From Euclidia mi (lineage: Eukaryota; Arthropoda; Insecta; Lepidoptera; Erebidae), in the NCBI GenBank assembly GCA_944739405.2, contig OX123190.2, positions 57,865,805-57,929,804 of the forward strand: a DNA stretch of 64,000 bases, written 5' to 3'. Below are positions 1 through 11,470 of the stretch, one piece after another. Each line of letters opens with the position of its first letter. Positions within the stretch are counted from its first letter, which is position 1. The translations under genes and the position numbers were made by a program. The notes below the pieces were generated by a model. It did no database searches, was not told the DNA's origin, and worked only from the letters and a program-made list of their open reading frames with translations.

Positions 1-48
1 TTTTTCATCTGTATTGTATATGGCAAACACTGTACACCGCACCCGCGA

Positions 49-114
49 GCGTGCCGCGCGCTTCACTGTGGCCACGTGAGTCTTCACGTGGCCACAGTGA
101 AGCGCGCGGCACGC
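49..114. repeat. Perfect 31-bp inverted repeat, 4-nt loop
   Basis: Positions 49-79 and 84-114 are exact reverse complements, separated by GTCT. The arms are GC-rich (CCGCGCGC, CACGTG) and lie in a local GC-rich patch (about 41-190) unlike the AT-rich surroundings. The two short ORFs across it on both strands are by-products of the palindrome. It could be the core of a foldback MITE or an inverted duplication; I see no clear terminal repeats or target duplication. Confidence 0.9.
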
Positions 115-259
115 GTCTGCGCACGACGCCGCAGGCGGCTCGCGCAAGGGTCGCCCCACAAAACGCGCCTCTACTCTGGCCAAGCACTTAAGAGTGCTGC
201 AGTAAAATTTGTGACGAACTCAGGAATTTGCCATTATATAATCCATACCAATTACTAAA

Positions 260-880
260 CGTACAACTTATTACATATCTGAAAAAAAAGTATTCAATGC
301 AAAGAAACATATTTTTTATTCACATATAATAATTTTTATATTTAGTTTATTAGTTTTAGAGATTCGATTATATTTAAGTGCCTAATCATTTCTTAATAAA
401 AGATAGGAATAGCTGTTTGAAATCTCACAACAGTGCCGCTTAACAACATTTTTAGTGAGTAGCTCTTTGATTGGGTGGATAAAAGTGGCACAATGAGTTA
501 ATTAATGTCTATTTAAGTCTCACGAGATTGCACACAATCACGTACATTATGTACAATACACAGGTTTTTGTTCTAGCTTTACGCAATATACAATTAGTGA
601 TGCAATTTATTTTCATTAAAAATATCTTGTTTGCCTCGTTAGCTTAGTGTAAACGAGGGCGGTTGCGTAGCTGACACAATAGAGGCACTGGGTTTAGCTC
701 CTGAGTCGGATATCCGTATGCTTTGATTAAAAACGCCGTATGATACAGAAGCAGATGTTTTCGCGACCTTGTTTCAAGTGTGCTCACGTACAGGGCAGTA
801 CAAGTATAAGCCTTTAGAGCTTGAAAACCAGAAAAAGCAACAAAAATATCGAAGCATGTCATTTAAAACCTTTTTACATA
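260..880. other. AT-rich stretch, nothing recognised
   Basis: No convincing ORF, RNA gene or known repeat seen. A short minus-strand ORF near 644-862 has no recognisable motif. Confidence 0.5.
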
Positions 881-883
881 CAT

Positions 884-1015
884 ACATACATACATAGACT
901 CACGCCTGTTTCCCCGAAGGGGTAGGCAGAGGCATATTAAACGCCCACTTTTCGCCAGTGTTTTGATCCCACGTATGAGGTGGCGAGCCTATTGCCGCTT
1001 ATCGGGATATTTTGT
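884..1015 (-). repeat. tRNA-derived SINE (family B), 3' part, with (ACAT)n tail
   Basis: On the minus strand this reads as the SINE 3' body: GCAATAGGCTCGCCACCTCA, GGCGAAAAGTGGGCGT, CTCTGCCTACCCCTTCGGGG, CAGGCGTGAGTCTATG, ending in a (TATG)n run at 884-895. It matches the 3' halves of the copies at 18118-18400, 42828-43065 and 49355-49600. The tRNA-like head is missing. Confidence 0.75.
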
Positions 1016-1187
1016 TTGCCAGAGCCTCGTCCGTTGATCGGCAGGTGCACCACTTGCAGGTGAGGTTGGCTTGGGACCCTAAGTTCTTGGTGGGAACCCT
1101 ATGCACCTTGGTAGCGCCATCTATCTTTTCTATTGATAGTTAATTATGTCAACACCTAGCTAATTAATCCCTTTGCATACCGCAGTG

Positions 1188-1398
1188 TCAAAACGAGCGA
1201 TCTTTTATCCCATTCCTTCCCAAAGGCACGCCTCGCTCTAATTGGTCGCGGAATTCAACGACGCTGCGATGGAGTCGAAGATCAATCGTCACGCTGATCG
1301 GTTGCGTCCTGACGCATCCCCGCGCCGCGCCAAACACGTGCAATACCGCAATATTTACCGCTTTTTATACTATAAACGAGAACTGAACCGCCCGCGGG
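1188..1398 (+). promoter_or_regulatory. Possible host-gene promoter (CpG-rich, CCAAT, E-box, TATA)
   Basis: CpG density rises sharply here compared with the flanks. Seen in order: inverted CCAAT (ATTGG, 1241-1245), CGCGCCGCGCC (1320-1330), E-box CACGTG (1335-1340), and TATAAA (1371-1376). A TATA at this spacing would start transcription near 1400, leading into the candidate exon ending at 1492. Just upstream, AGCGCCATCTA (about 1113-1123) resembles an insect CTCF-type motif. This is inference from motifs; a transposon-derived promoter is an alternative. Confidence 0.35.
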
Positions 1399-1399
1399 T

Positions 1400-1492
1400 G
1401 TAGTGGAGTGATCTGTGCAGCTTCGGGCTAGATCCACGTGGAGTGACCAGTGGCCCGACTCTCGAAGACGCCGGCGGCCGCCATTTTGTAAG
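1400..1492 (+). other. Possible non-coding first exon with splice donor
   Basis: GC-rich segment without any ATG, ending in AAG|GTAAGA (donor at 1493), a near-consensus splice donor. It contains a second CACGTG (1435-1440) and GGCGGCCGCCATTTTG (1474-1489), which fits the YY1/Pho consensus often found just downstream of start sites. No matching downstream exon was recognised in the window. If real, the gene's coding exons lie beyond it. Confidence 0.3.
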
Positions 1493-1806
1493 GTAAGACG
1501 TGCCTCCTATATCCTATAGTCATAAGATCGCCCGTTCACCCACTCTTCTAGGCGATTTACCAGCTATTCTTGATACAATCCACAATATTAATATTTTTCC
1601 ATATCACGAAATTGCCTAGTACATATTTCGGTGCAACGCCGAGCCACACCTAAAACCTTTTTAAATAAAATAAATATGTATTTGCCTCTTCAATGTTTGC
1701 TTTGACGGCACATTCAAAAGCCTTTTTTACAACTTCATATCTATTCGTATCAGTATATATTTTATTGAAGAGCTAATTTAAAAATATACATTAAGCCATA
1801 TTTAAG

Positions 1807-2025
1807 TCATCATCATCATCATCATCATCATCATCGGCCCTGTATATAAACTGTCCTACTGCTGGGCACGGGCCTCTTTTCACTATTAGAAGAGCCCATA
1901 GTTTGCCACGCTGACCAAGTGCGGGTTGGCAGACTTCACACGTCTTTCGAGAACATTATGGAGAACTCACAGACATGCAGGTTTCCGCACGATGGTTTCC
2001 TGCACTGTTTAGCAAGCGATAATTA
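1807..2025 (-). repeat. tRNA-derived SINE (family A), with (CAT)n tail
   Basis: Starts with (ATC)n at 1807-1834. On the minus strand it reads the SINE body: GAAACCTGCATGTCTGTGAG, TGTGAAGTCTGCCAACCCGC, ACTTGGTCAGCGTGGC and GCCCAGCAGTAGGACAG, then (ATG)n. Related copies are at 3205-3320, 13440-13562, 16786-16870, 56968-57042 and 62925-63225. The tRNA head is absent. Confidence 0.75.
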
Positions 2026-2029
2026 ACAA

Positions 2030-4550
2030 TTTAATAGGTACATAACTTCGAAAGTAGTTCGAAAGTATATACACAATTTTCTATGAAATCAACATTGTTG
2101 AGTAATTCGTCATTCGTAAGACTGCATGTGCTTAGAACGATTACTATGGTTAGACTTGCAAGTTCGTTATCATCTCAAGAATATAATTTTATTGCCGTGA
2201 CCACGGTTTATTTTCACTTTTGGGTGCATTGCACAGTTGGCCTGGTCATCACTACTAGCCGGTCGAAGTACTCAATAAGCTATTAATATACAAAGAAAAT
2301 TTTCAACTCATTGCTAGCTTGCTATTTTCATACTTTTTTATTCCTAGCTCTTTTAAAAGAGACGGGAACATTTTTTACTTTTTCAAGGCCTTTGAGGTAT
2401 GGGTCACATAGCCATGCGAGTAATTGAATGGTAGCCTTCACTATTAGATTTCACTGATTGTTTATCGTCATTTTGACCGACAGAAATCAAAAATGCGTTA
2501 TGTATACCTGAAACACTTACGTTTCTTGTAAAGTGAAATGATAATGAAGAATGCAGACGTGCTACGCGTCCACGCTGCTAATCTATCGCAATAATTAGTG
2601 AGGGACACGAATTTCTGCGAAGACACGCCTGGAAAATGTTTCTCTTTCATTTACATGCTTGATAAGCGGTTTATGAAAAGTAGGAAATGATAGGCTGTTG
2701 ATGACTTGCATGCGGGCCAGGCTATCACGCGGGTGCAACATAGGACTGTAAAACGCCCTTATAATATATTTTGTATTTTAAAATTATCTAGGTATAGTTT
2801 AGGTATATTTAATAAAATGAATATTGTGATCGAGTCCTTACTTGATCTGTAGGACATTAGGTAAGGGCTAATACGGAACTCTATATTGCGCGTGGCTCGA
2901 GACGCACCTGGTCTGTTTTTAAATTGATAGCATAAGGAAAAAATTCTAGCATTTAAGTGACAGCATCGGAACAATATCGGAAAGAGAGCGTACTGGAAAT
3001 GTTGTCACATCCAAAAAGTAATCTTAACTATATTAATTAACATCAGACTAAAAAATAGAACCATGAAACAATATAACAAGTCAATTCTAACGTACAATAA
3101 AATGGACCACTGGCTACGAAATGACATTGTAACATATTATAATGACGAAATCAGCTGTTATAATTGTACAGTTTATGTTTCAAAACACAAATCTTCTCAT
3201 ATTGCCACCAAAATGAATCATCAGCATCATTGACTCGACATATTAGACCTTCGTCCACCACGCTCTCCAAGTGTGGGTAGGCAGGCGTAATGTGATGCTT
3301 TCTGAACCAAAGAAAAGCCATTCATAATGAGTACACCTCCCTTGCCACTTTATTCCAAAATACCTTGAAGACGGTCGCTACTGCACCCAAAACTAGTTTG
3401 GAACGTTTCCCAAATTTTGTCAAATAACTAAAGCTAACAAAACAGTTCACGACGCAAAGGTTTCTAATCTGCATCTGATGTTTCGGTCTAGTCTTCATAA
3501 CTTGTCACTATAAACACTAGAGCACACCTTAAAGCTTAACTTGGGCAAGCACGGATTTATACAGTGAAATGATTTAATTAACTGTAGTCCAGGATGCTTC
3601 CGGGTATTTGTGGTTTTACTTGATTTCAGTTTAAGTAAATTGGACTAAGGTGTTTAAATTGAAGCACTTAGACGCTAGAGCTATCGCGTTTGAGCTACGA
3701 TTAGTACGAAAGTGTATAGACGTAACTTAAATAAATCGGAGAGTTAGATGTTGATTTACTTCAAATACCTTTGATATTTTTTTATGTGGAGTAATAGCTA
3801 CTTATAGTATTTCTAAGTCAGTAGATATCATAGATAATATAATATGAATTAGATATAGCATGTTCGACTAATACTTGTGTCCGTGATGTAATTAATATCT
3901 TAGATCGCACAATTTGACACATGCCAGTCACTCGTTGACATTCATATAGGCATTTTATAGCTTAATTTAGGCAAGAATATTTGCTTGTGCTGTTGTAAGC
4001 TGTAGGAGACCAAGCCATACCTATAATCTTAGTAATGGAAACATTCGTTTTCACCGAGAAGTACATATCTAAAGCTAAATAAAATAAAATATCACTATGA
4101 CACAAAAAGTATATGTACATTGCCGGTTTTACATAACGCTACTGTCTTAAAATCGACTTTACACAGCTATCTACTTTAAACGTCTAATTTTGTGCAAATA
4201 TGACGTGTTTAGTGCTGTACCTCCATTGCGATAAGATTATATCGATACTCTGGTTGTTTAGTAATTGGTAAATAGCATCCAATAACTGTAGAGTTTTACT
4301 ATGACTAAGTAACTTGTGTGTTTTTTTAGCTTTCCGTTCACACTCGAAGAATAATTAAAATGGCTAGAAGCAACAGGCGAAGCAATTGGATACCCACACA
4401 ATATGCTCACTACATTTTACTACAAATTTGTTCGTAGTACAGAAAAGGGAGGCGATTTTTAAAACCAGGAGCTATTCCTACGATTCAAATAGCTAAGTTA
4501 TCTTCTGAAATTTTCAGGGTACATATTATTTTTATAACACATCGTTTTTA
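2030..4550. other. AT-rich stretch, one decayed SINE piece only
   Basis: A degenerate minus-strand SINE family A piece lies at about 3205-3320 (CCACCACGCTCTCCAAGTGT, GGTAGGCAGG). Otherwise I see no gene, RNA or repeat. Short ORFs at 2083-2286 and 2759-2974 show no family motif. Confidence 0.5.
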
Positions 4551-4554
4551 TACA

Positions 4555-4885
4555 ATATGTTGATCTGCATTTGCAAAATATTTTTATAATGCAACATAGA
4601 CAGTATACTTATTAACCTAAAATTATTTCATACAGTGTCCGATGATATAAAACCCTATTTTCAATAAATGTTACTTTGTCTAAGTAACTAACCGTAAATC
4701 AGAATAAACTGTTGACTCTCGCAGAATAAAACTGTATCGCGCCATCACTGTAGGGTCTGTAGGTACGTATGATTGTGTGTGCTAGGCACCTGGAATTACG
4801 ATCAGGTGAGCGGCGGCGGCGGTCAATACACCGAGCTAATTTTCAAAATGTATGATGCCTAAAATATTTTTTCAACTTTTAGTGA
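4555..4885 (+). repeat. Dispersed repeat of unknown family, copy 1
   Basis: Clearly similar to 48868-49185 in the same orientation. Shared blocks include ATAGACAGTATACTTATT, ACCTAAAATTATTTCA, CAGTGTSCGATGATATA, GGCGGCGGTCAATACA and GAGCTRATTTTYRAAATG. I recognise no family, ORF or terminal repeats. Confidence 0.7.
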
Positions 4886-5109
4886 CTTATCTTATCATAT
4901 ATTTGTATTCAGTTATAGTAGTGTACCCCTAATTTTTTTGCAAATGCAAATCAACTCTCTGAATAACTACGGCATAATCTACGAGTATGTGCATAATAAT
5001 TTCGTTTATACTCATAACTTTTTAGACCACGGGAACGATTCCGTCTACTCCATCATTGAATCGTACGCCAGAAAGGCAAAAATGGCAAGTAACAAGTGAT
5101 AATTATAAT

Positions 5110-5170
5110 TATACTAGATTTTAACCCGCGGGACCCGTGGGTCTTCCTATGTATTTTGGTTTCGAGTATC
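5110..5170 (-). repeat. Helitron 3'-end-like fragment
   Basis: CTAGATTTTAACCCGCGGGA at 5114-5133 resembles the minus-strand terminus (ACCCGCGGGT...CTAG) of insect Helitrons. Only the end is recognisable. Confidence 0.35.
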
Positions 5171-7715
5171 CAATATTGCGGCACAGTTCTAAACACCATG
5201 ATTAATTCTGAAATCTTACAGATCGGTGAACGCTTACGAGCGAGTAAAACGATCTACTACCCTTTGTTACGGGTTTACTAATGTGCAGCCAAAACGACGC
5301 CACTACTACTGTCATAATTTAAAAAGAACCCGCTCATTTTAAAAGTAATGGTAATGACTACGAATAATTAAGTTAAAACTTTAGATTATTTTTTATTTAT
5401 CACTGTGTTTACAGCAACCCTATTTAGAAAATGATCGACCTATCGAAAATCGGCCTCTTCCTCCTATACGCATGAACTAGAAGCCTAGAGGCTAGGCGTA
5501 CAGAAGAAAGTTTTATTATAATATATTAGGAGATTTGATAAACATGATTTTAAACACGTCTGTATCATAGTAATTTGGTGAATTGATTCATAAAATAAAC
5601 TTCTTTGTTGGGTAGTGCGTTAGGTACGCACTACACTCATACGCACTTAAATCATATTACACAAACACTCCTATTAAATTAAATATTTTTAATAATCCTT
5701 ATACAATATCGATAAAAACATTTCGTTTAGCCCCATGCCTAAATGTCATGTCATTTGCACAAAACAGATTATTAATAATGATATCAGCGGCGTTCGGAAT
5801 GATAGATGTTCTATATATTATTAAATAGAAACAGCTAAATTTAAGTGTTTAAATAATTTCGGTCACAAAATATGAACATAGAGATTTTTTATTATATGCT
5901 TTCCTATTAAATTAAATTTATAAATAAGAAGTATATATGCAAAAAGAGTTTGAAAGTATTATTTTGCACAAATTCTGTTTTTGGTAACACTAAAAACTAG
6001 AATAAGAATGTAAACCAGTTCTTATATCTTTTAAAATAAGGAATTTTTTTCTTTATTTGTAAATTTTCAGATAATACTTTTTTATGATAATTGTGTTTTA
6101 GATATTTAACGAATCACGCTGTGGTGTTTTATGTACTGGTAAAAGTATATTTGTATGTGAGAGGCGTCGCTGCTTCTCGTACTAAATCCCTGTCATAGTA
6201 CTTCTATTACTATTCTTTTTTCTATGGTAGATATCTTGTGATAAGACAGGCCGTTAGTGCTTGTGTTCATAGCTATCCGAAAGATGACTTCAGTGCGTAA
6301 TGGCCTAGCATTATGACTATAGGTTTCGATTATAAACAACTCCAGAAAAAGCGCTAACAAGTAGGATCATATTTTGAGGTAGTTTGGGAAAAATATACCT
6401 TATTCACCAGAATGGTATAAAAAATCTCTGAAGAGTATGCAACAATTGATTGAACGATTAAGTCCTATTGGTCTACAAGATCGATCGACATACCCAAGGG
6501 CCGATATGCCAAACCAGTACTGGAGACCCTTTACGCGGTCACCAGAGCCCATGGGGACAATCCGTCACAAGATAACCTTTACCCAATGACCTCACAAAAT
6601 GGGGACGCTTTGTCATAATAAAATTACTGTATCAAATATTCATAAGCAATCGTAGCATTATGCTAAAGGTTGAAGGTATCAAGTCAAACTGTCACATTAT
6701 GTTGGGCGTTCGCGAAACGCGTAATATGTTACATGTCAGTAAAAGGCGTGTAATTTATTGTCATTCGTAAAGCCGAGACGCCTCCGCTTCTAAACGTTGG
6801 TTTGGTACGGGATTTGAGATATTTATGTAAGTAAAATGTATGGTGTGGATTATGGTGTGTAAATGTATACATAGGCAACATAACTAAAGCATGTAAGAAA
6901 CCTCATGAAATCCTTTAAGGTTTACCACCTGAGGTATGATTATACAAATGCTACAAATGCTAGATAGAATATAGTATTATAACCATCTTAATTATTATTA
7001 GGCTATTCAACTATAAACCCTTTTCCAAATCGGATTGCTAGTTCCTGGATCCAAATAATGCAAGTAAAAACAAATAATTATTAACAACATTGGATATGAA
7101 TCCATCTCGAATAAGTAATTGATGTGACATGTTTTCGACGAGATTAAAATCTGCAAAATTATAGTCTACATGTGTTTTCACGATATTTTCATTTTGTTTA
7201 CTATATTTATTTCAGAACATTTTTCCGGACACGCTCATTTGAAACACTGCGGGAATTATCCGAAACCTGTAATTCACTCATATCCTGCATAAGGCATTCG
7301 CTTAGATGCAAACACTCATAAAAGGAAAATGCTCTTACTTCCCCAGCGCTCTCATAATTTAATACAATTTAGTATCAAGCAAGTCAACGTGTAATGCGTC
7401 ACACGTTTTAAGGCAAATTTTACGTAATTATTCGTTAATTGTATCGCATCGATCGGAGTTTTAGCAAAGTTGTGATGCACATACCTACATATAACACAAC
7501 AACGGTGCATTGATTTTGATAAGTTTGTCTATAAGTAGATTATTTAATTATAAAATAATTATTAAATATTAATATAATTATCTATAGTAATCAGTTCATC
7601 ATTAAAACTGGATGTTTTGACCAATTTATTTAATGTAGGTATGGTACATAAAACTGCAGTTACCTACTTCTGCAACAATCTATGGAGTTATCTCGTCATT
7701 TGTATCTCTATCTTT
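5171..7715. other. AT-rich stretch, nothing recognised
   Basis: No coding region, RNA gene or known transposon was identified. Around 6450-6600 the composition becomes more mixed but no reading frame stays open. Confidence 0.5.
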
Positions 7716-7717
7716 TC

Positions 7718-7957
7718 CGTGTGGTGACGGATTAAGAATACAGAATGTCACCACCCCATATCATCCCATGGGTGTCGTAAGAGCCGACAGAGGGAGCATA
7801 TTATGCAGAGAACAGCACTTTAAGAGAAGGAAAACTTGATAAAAACCCTATACCAACACGTTTGGCCAGCGTGGTATAGTAGGCCAATTCCTCCTTTCGA
7901 AGGAGAGGCCTAGTCCCGCAGTGGACTGTTAAAGGCTGATGATGATGATGATGATGA
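7718..7957 (+). repeat. Dispersed (ATG)n-tailed retroposon, copy 1
   Basis: Runs from CGTGTGGTGACGGATTAAGA through CACCCCATATCATCCCATGG, GTCGTAAGAGCCGACAGAGG and TGGTATAGTAGGCCAATTCC to AGGCCTAGTCC and a (GATGAT)n tail. It has no ORF and no obvious tRNA boxes. Three more copies at 12809-13041 (-), 41999-42237 (+) and 48369-48612 (+) have the same length, so this is a full unit: a SINE or a short LINE 3' derivative. Confidence 0.85.
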
Positions 7958-8039
7958 TTGTATCTCTATAGAATGTCATAAAGTGTCGCTTCGGATTCAC
8001 CATTAATGTTCTTAGAGACTAAATATCTAGTAGTAGATA

Positions 8040-8225
8040 TAGTTAGTAAAGTAAAGTAAAGTAAGTAAATCATTTATTGACACACCAAATACAACGCACA
8101 ATACAATATATAATACAAACAGCTAGGTACCTATACAATTCACAATACAACAAATACATACATAGTAGTCAACTTATACACATACAAAGCATAGCTATTA
8201 CATATAATTCGTTGTAAAGTTCGTA
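8040..8225 (-). repeat. LINE 3' end
   Basis: On the minus strand this ends ...TGTGTCAATAAATGATTTAC followed by a TTACTTTACTT run, the polyadenylation-like terminus of many insect Jockey/CR1-type LINEs. No coding part is attached. Confidence 0.55.
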
Positions 8226-8407
8226 TACATTAATAATGTTACTGTACGTCGCAATCGATGCGCCAGTAGCTACAGTTCACAATCAGCTTGTGATCGATAA
8301 CATTTTCAGGGCATACATTTTTATTTTCTGCTATTAAGAAATTGTCTGAAGAGTCACGATGTTTGATTTATAAGCCTTCAATATCATAATTTTTTTTTAA
8401 TTAGCCT

Positions 8408-8985
8408 ATATTGTCCCACTGCTGAGCAAAGGCCTCTCCCTTGGATTTCCGCAAATCTCTGTGCTTTGCGATCAGTGATCGCAAAGCCAGTCGTCATCTC
8501 CGTTTAGGACGTTCTCGTTGCCGCCGACCACCTGGTACCCAATTGGTAGCTGCATGAGCCCACCTTTCTGTGTGCATGCGGCAGGCGTGTCCGGCCCAAT
8601 CCCACTTTAGTCGGGCTGATTTTGCTCCTACGTCCATTAAGCCCGTTTCTGAGCGCAGCGTAGAGTTACAGACGTGATCGGTCCTCTTCACTCCCAGAAT
8701 GCTACGCTCCATGGCTCTTTGGAAAATCTTCAACTCCAAGTTGAAGATTTGCCAAAGAGCCATGGAGCTTCTGAATCTCGGTCAGGGACCATGTTTGAGC
8801 ACCGTAGGTTAGGATGGGCAGTATACACAATATGTGAACGAGTTTCCGCTTCAGTGATAACGGCAAGTTCCCCTTCTACATCTGCTTCATGGACCAGAAG
8901 CTCTTCCAGGCATTTTGGATTCTTTGTGTAATCACCTTGTCTTGCCTGTTATCGAAGGATACTATCTGGTCCAAGTATATTTTCA
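8408..8985 (-). pseudogene. RTE-type LINE reverse transcriptase C-terminus, broken
   Basis: Minus-strand reading gives, in order, RIQNAWKSFWSMKQM, the region LPLSLKRKLVHI, FQRAMERSILGVKRTD, LKWDWAGHACRMHTERWA and RRQRERPKRR, then GAGAGGCCTTTGCTCAGCAG, the usual 3' end. These are typical of the non-LTR (RTE-like) C-terminal region past the catalytic palm. The palm itself is absent. The frame is broken by two inverted duplications: 8463-8487 (12-bp arms) and 8706-8768 (30-bp arms). At the second, reversed extra sequence sits between EIQKL and LELKIFQ. Dead fragment; lineage assignment is from memory. Confidence 0.8.
8706..8768. repeat. Inverted repeat, 30-bp arms, 3-nt loop, inside RTE remnant
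   Basis: 8706-8735 and 8739-8768 are reverse complements with one mismatch, around loop CCA. Only one arm fits the RT protein; the other interrupts it, so one arm is an inserted inverted copy. Confidence 0.9.
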
Positions 8986-9738
8986 ATAATAAGAAAGTAT
9001 TTAAAAAAAACTTGTAATTACCCATACAACACAGCAATAATCTTTGCAAGCTCCTCAACTGACATGTTTTTCACAAAAACACAGCACTGCCTCAACAACA
9101 CCATGATAAATAAACTAAAAACAAGCCTCAGAAAGCTACGCTTCGTTCGAGTAAAGCATTCCATAATATTGTTTGCGCACACTAGTAGGCCAACGGTCCC
9201 CACTAGTAGGTAATGATGTTAAACTCCACTGTTCATCTTACAACGCCTAACATTCTTTTCGTCGACGTAGCTCCTTACAAAGGAAACAAAAGGAAATAAC
9301 AGTTTTGTTTTTACAACTGTCATTAGCCCAGTTTATTATTGTTATTAACTTAGAGAGTACTATAAAGATGAATTAAGTACAGTTGACTACGTTCTATTCT
9401 ATGTACATTGTTTACTGTATTTGTATTTCTGAAATACCTAATGATATATATAAACAAATAATTATCCAAAACCTATAATTAGACGTAGAAACCGTCTAGT
9501 TTTACGTAACTACTACTGTGCCACCAGTTTTGATATAATTTACCAACACTGAGTCCTCGGTGGAAAGAAGGGTCACGTTCACAAAAAGCAATAGTCTATG
9601 TACTTTTTACTGTTTCGTTTTTCGAATAAATCCTTACTGAATATGTTGTGGAGGACTTCGCAAACGAAATAAAGGCTACAAATTATACGTCGGATTCGGA
9701 ACAACCAAATCGAAAATATTCTTTCATTAATAACTATT

Positions 9739-11257
9739 TTTAGGGTTCCGTACCTAAAAGGTAAAAAACGGGACCCTATTACTAAGCCTCCGCTGTCTGT
9801 CTGTCTGTCACCAGGCTGTATCTCATAAACCGTGAGCGCTGGAAAGCTGAAATTTTCACAAATTATGTATTTCGGTTGCCGCCATACCAACAAATACTAA
9901 ACATAAAAATATTAAGGGGGGTCCCATACAAAAATCGTGTTTTTTTCGTACTTTTTGCTCAAAATTACTAACTGTAACAGGAAGACACTTTAAATTTTCA
10001 CAGAATATATAGTTTTATATTACCTTTCAAAATAAATAACTAAATAAAAAGAAGTTAATAATAAAGGGGGCTCCCATACAACAAACGTAATTTTAAGCAA
10101 ATTTGTTACTCGATCTTAATAAACAGGTAGAAACTTATAAAGTATTTAAGTATACATAAGGTAAAAGCACTAATGCTTGACACATTAAGGACAAATCAAA
10201 CTTCATTTGCCGAATATAAAATGTATTTATCAAAAAAATACAGTTGTTAATATTTTCTCAAATAGAACAACATTCAGAGATTGATATTTTTATATTAAAT
10301 TATTTTAAAGCTGTTGCATTTTCAACAAAATTCTCAATTTTCTTAGGTTTACCATAAACACTAAAAGATGACAGTGTCGAAAATCAAATCCACCAATAAT
10401 TGACATCAATTGGCACTAATAGTTGACATGACTTTACCCATAATTATGCAAGAGATTTTGTCAAAATTGTGACGTGGATGGCACTATCAAGGGATCTGCA
10501 CTGATATTCATAGGTACTAATAGTTGACATCTATTATACCCTAATAGTTGACACTAAAAACTAATATTTGACATCTAATATACCCTAATAGTTGACACTG
10601 TCTACTTTTAGTTAGAGTAGATTAAAACAAATGAAATTAAGACAGGAACTTTATTTCTACAAGATAAGGCTAAATATGCATTAAAATAAGCTAAAAAAAT
10701 CGGATTGATGTAACCCTAGTAGATGACACATGTGTCATCTTTTAGGTTTTGACTCATTTTGGGTACTAATAGTAGACACCACTTAAAAATTATATAAAAA
10801 CAAGCCAAAATAACAAGGAAATAGTCCTAATATATCAATAATTTCATACATTTTTAATATTGAAACTAACAATAGCCTATAATCATAAATATAAGAAAAA
10901 AATTGTACCTGTTCAAAGTCAGTTGCCTTACGAAAAACGCTAAGAATTACGCGCAACATGCCAACCTACTCACAGTGTTTGTTGTAAACTGATGTAATTT
11001 TGAAATTTGCTTCTGAATGTGTACAGAAGCTTTTAAACATGTATCATAGATAGCACTAGGTATCTTAATCATCAGTAACAATGTTATTTAGATGATTAGT
11101 TTTCTTATTAGAAACGTTTTTTTGTGAAAATGTCATCTATTAGTTCAGTGTCAAGCATTAGTGCTTTTACCTTACAACAAATGTGATTTTCTTTTATAGA
11201 TGATGGTACGGAACCCTTCGTGCGCGAGTCCGACTCGCACTTGGCCATTTTTTTTTT
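9739..11257 (+). repeat. GGTTCCG-type lepidopteran repeat, copy 1 (interrupted)
   Basis: Begins TTAGGGTTCCGTACCTAAAA, then (CTGT)n at 9791-9807, TCACCAGGCTGTATCTCATA, CTCCCATACAACAAACG, and ends GGTACGGAACCCTTCGTGCG, CGAGTCCGACTCGCACTTGG and poly-T. Subtracting the insertion at 10159-11172 leaves about 500 bp. The outermost parts are imperfect inverted repeats (GGGTTCCGTACC / GGTACGGAACCC), so it may be a DNA-transposon derivative. Copy 2 is at 49663-50957. Confidence 0.85.
10159..11172. mobile_element. 1014-bp TA-flanked element with 25-bp perfect TIRs and iterons (element A)
   Basis: The first and last 25 bp (AGGTAAAAGCACTAATGC... and its complement, 10159-10183 and 11148-11172) are perfect inverted repeats. 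TA flanks both sides (10157-10158, 11173-11174). The uninterrupted repeat copy at about 50870-50885 shows the empty site with a single TA. About ten copies of a 13-mer like CTAATAGTTGACA are scattered inside (for example 10394-10406, 10416-10428, 10517-10529, 10541-10553, 10585-10597, 10715-10727, 10765-10777). No ORF above 60 codons. TA target fits the Tc1/mariner superfamily broadly, but the termini match no family I recall. Element B (40779-41792) has the same length and plan. Confidence 0.9.
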
Positions 11258-11289
11258 AAATTAAGACCAAAATGGTGAAATTTGAACTC

Positions 11290-11470
11290 GCATATTCAAT
11301 TTTCAAAAAATAATAGCTACCGTCCTAGCAATATTCCATTTGCGTCCAAGACATTCGCCTTGGAGTCCGAGGTTCGCTCTCCGCACCTGATTTGAGAAAA
11401 TAACAGGTTTCTACAGAGCGACTGCCGTCGCCTCTGTAACCAAAAGAGATAACGATACTCAATATAATGA
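11290..11470 (-). repeat. SINE family C fragment
   Basis: On the minus strand: TATCGTTATCTCTTTTGGTT, ACAGAGGCGACGGCAGTCGC, TCTGTAGAAACCTGTTATTT, and CGGAGAGCGAACCTCGG. It matches the body at 45295-45440 (CGGAGGTCAGACAGGCAGTC...). Confidence 0.6.
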
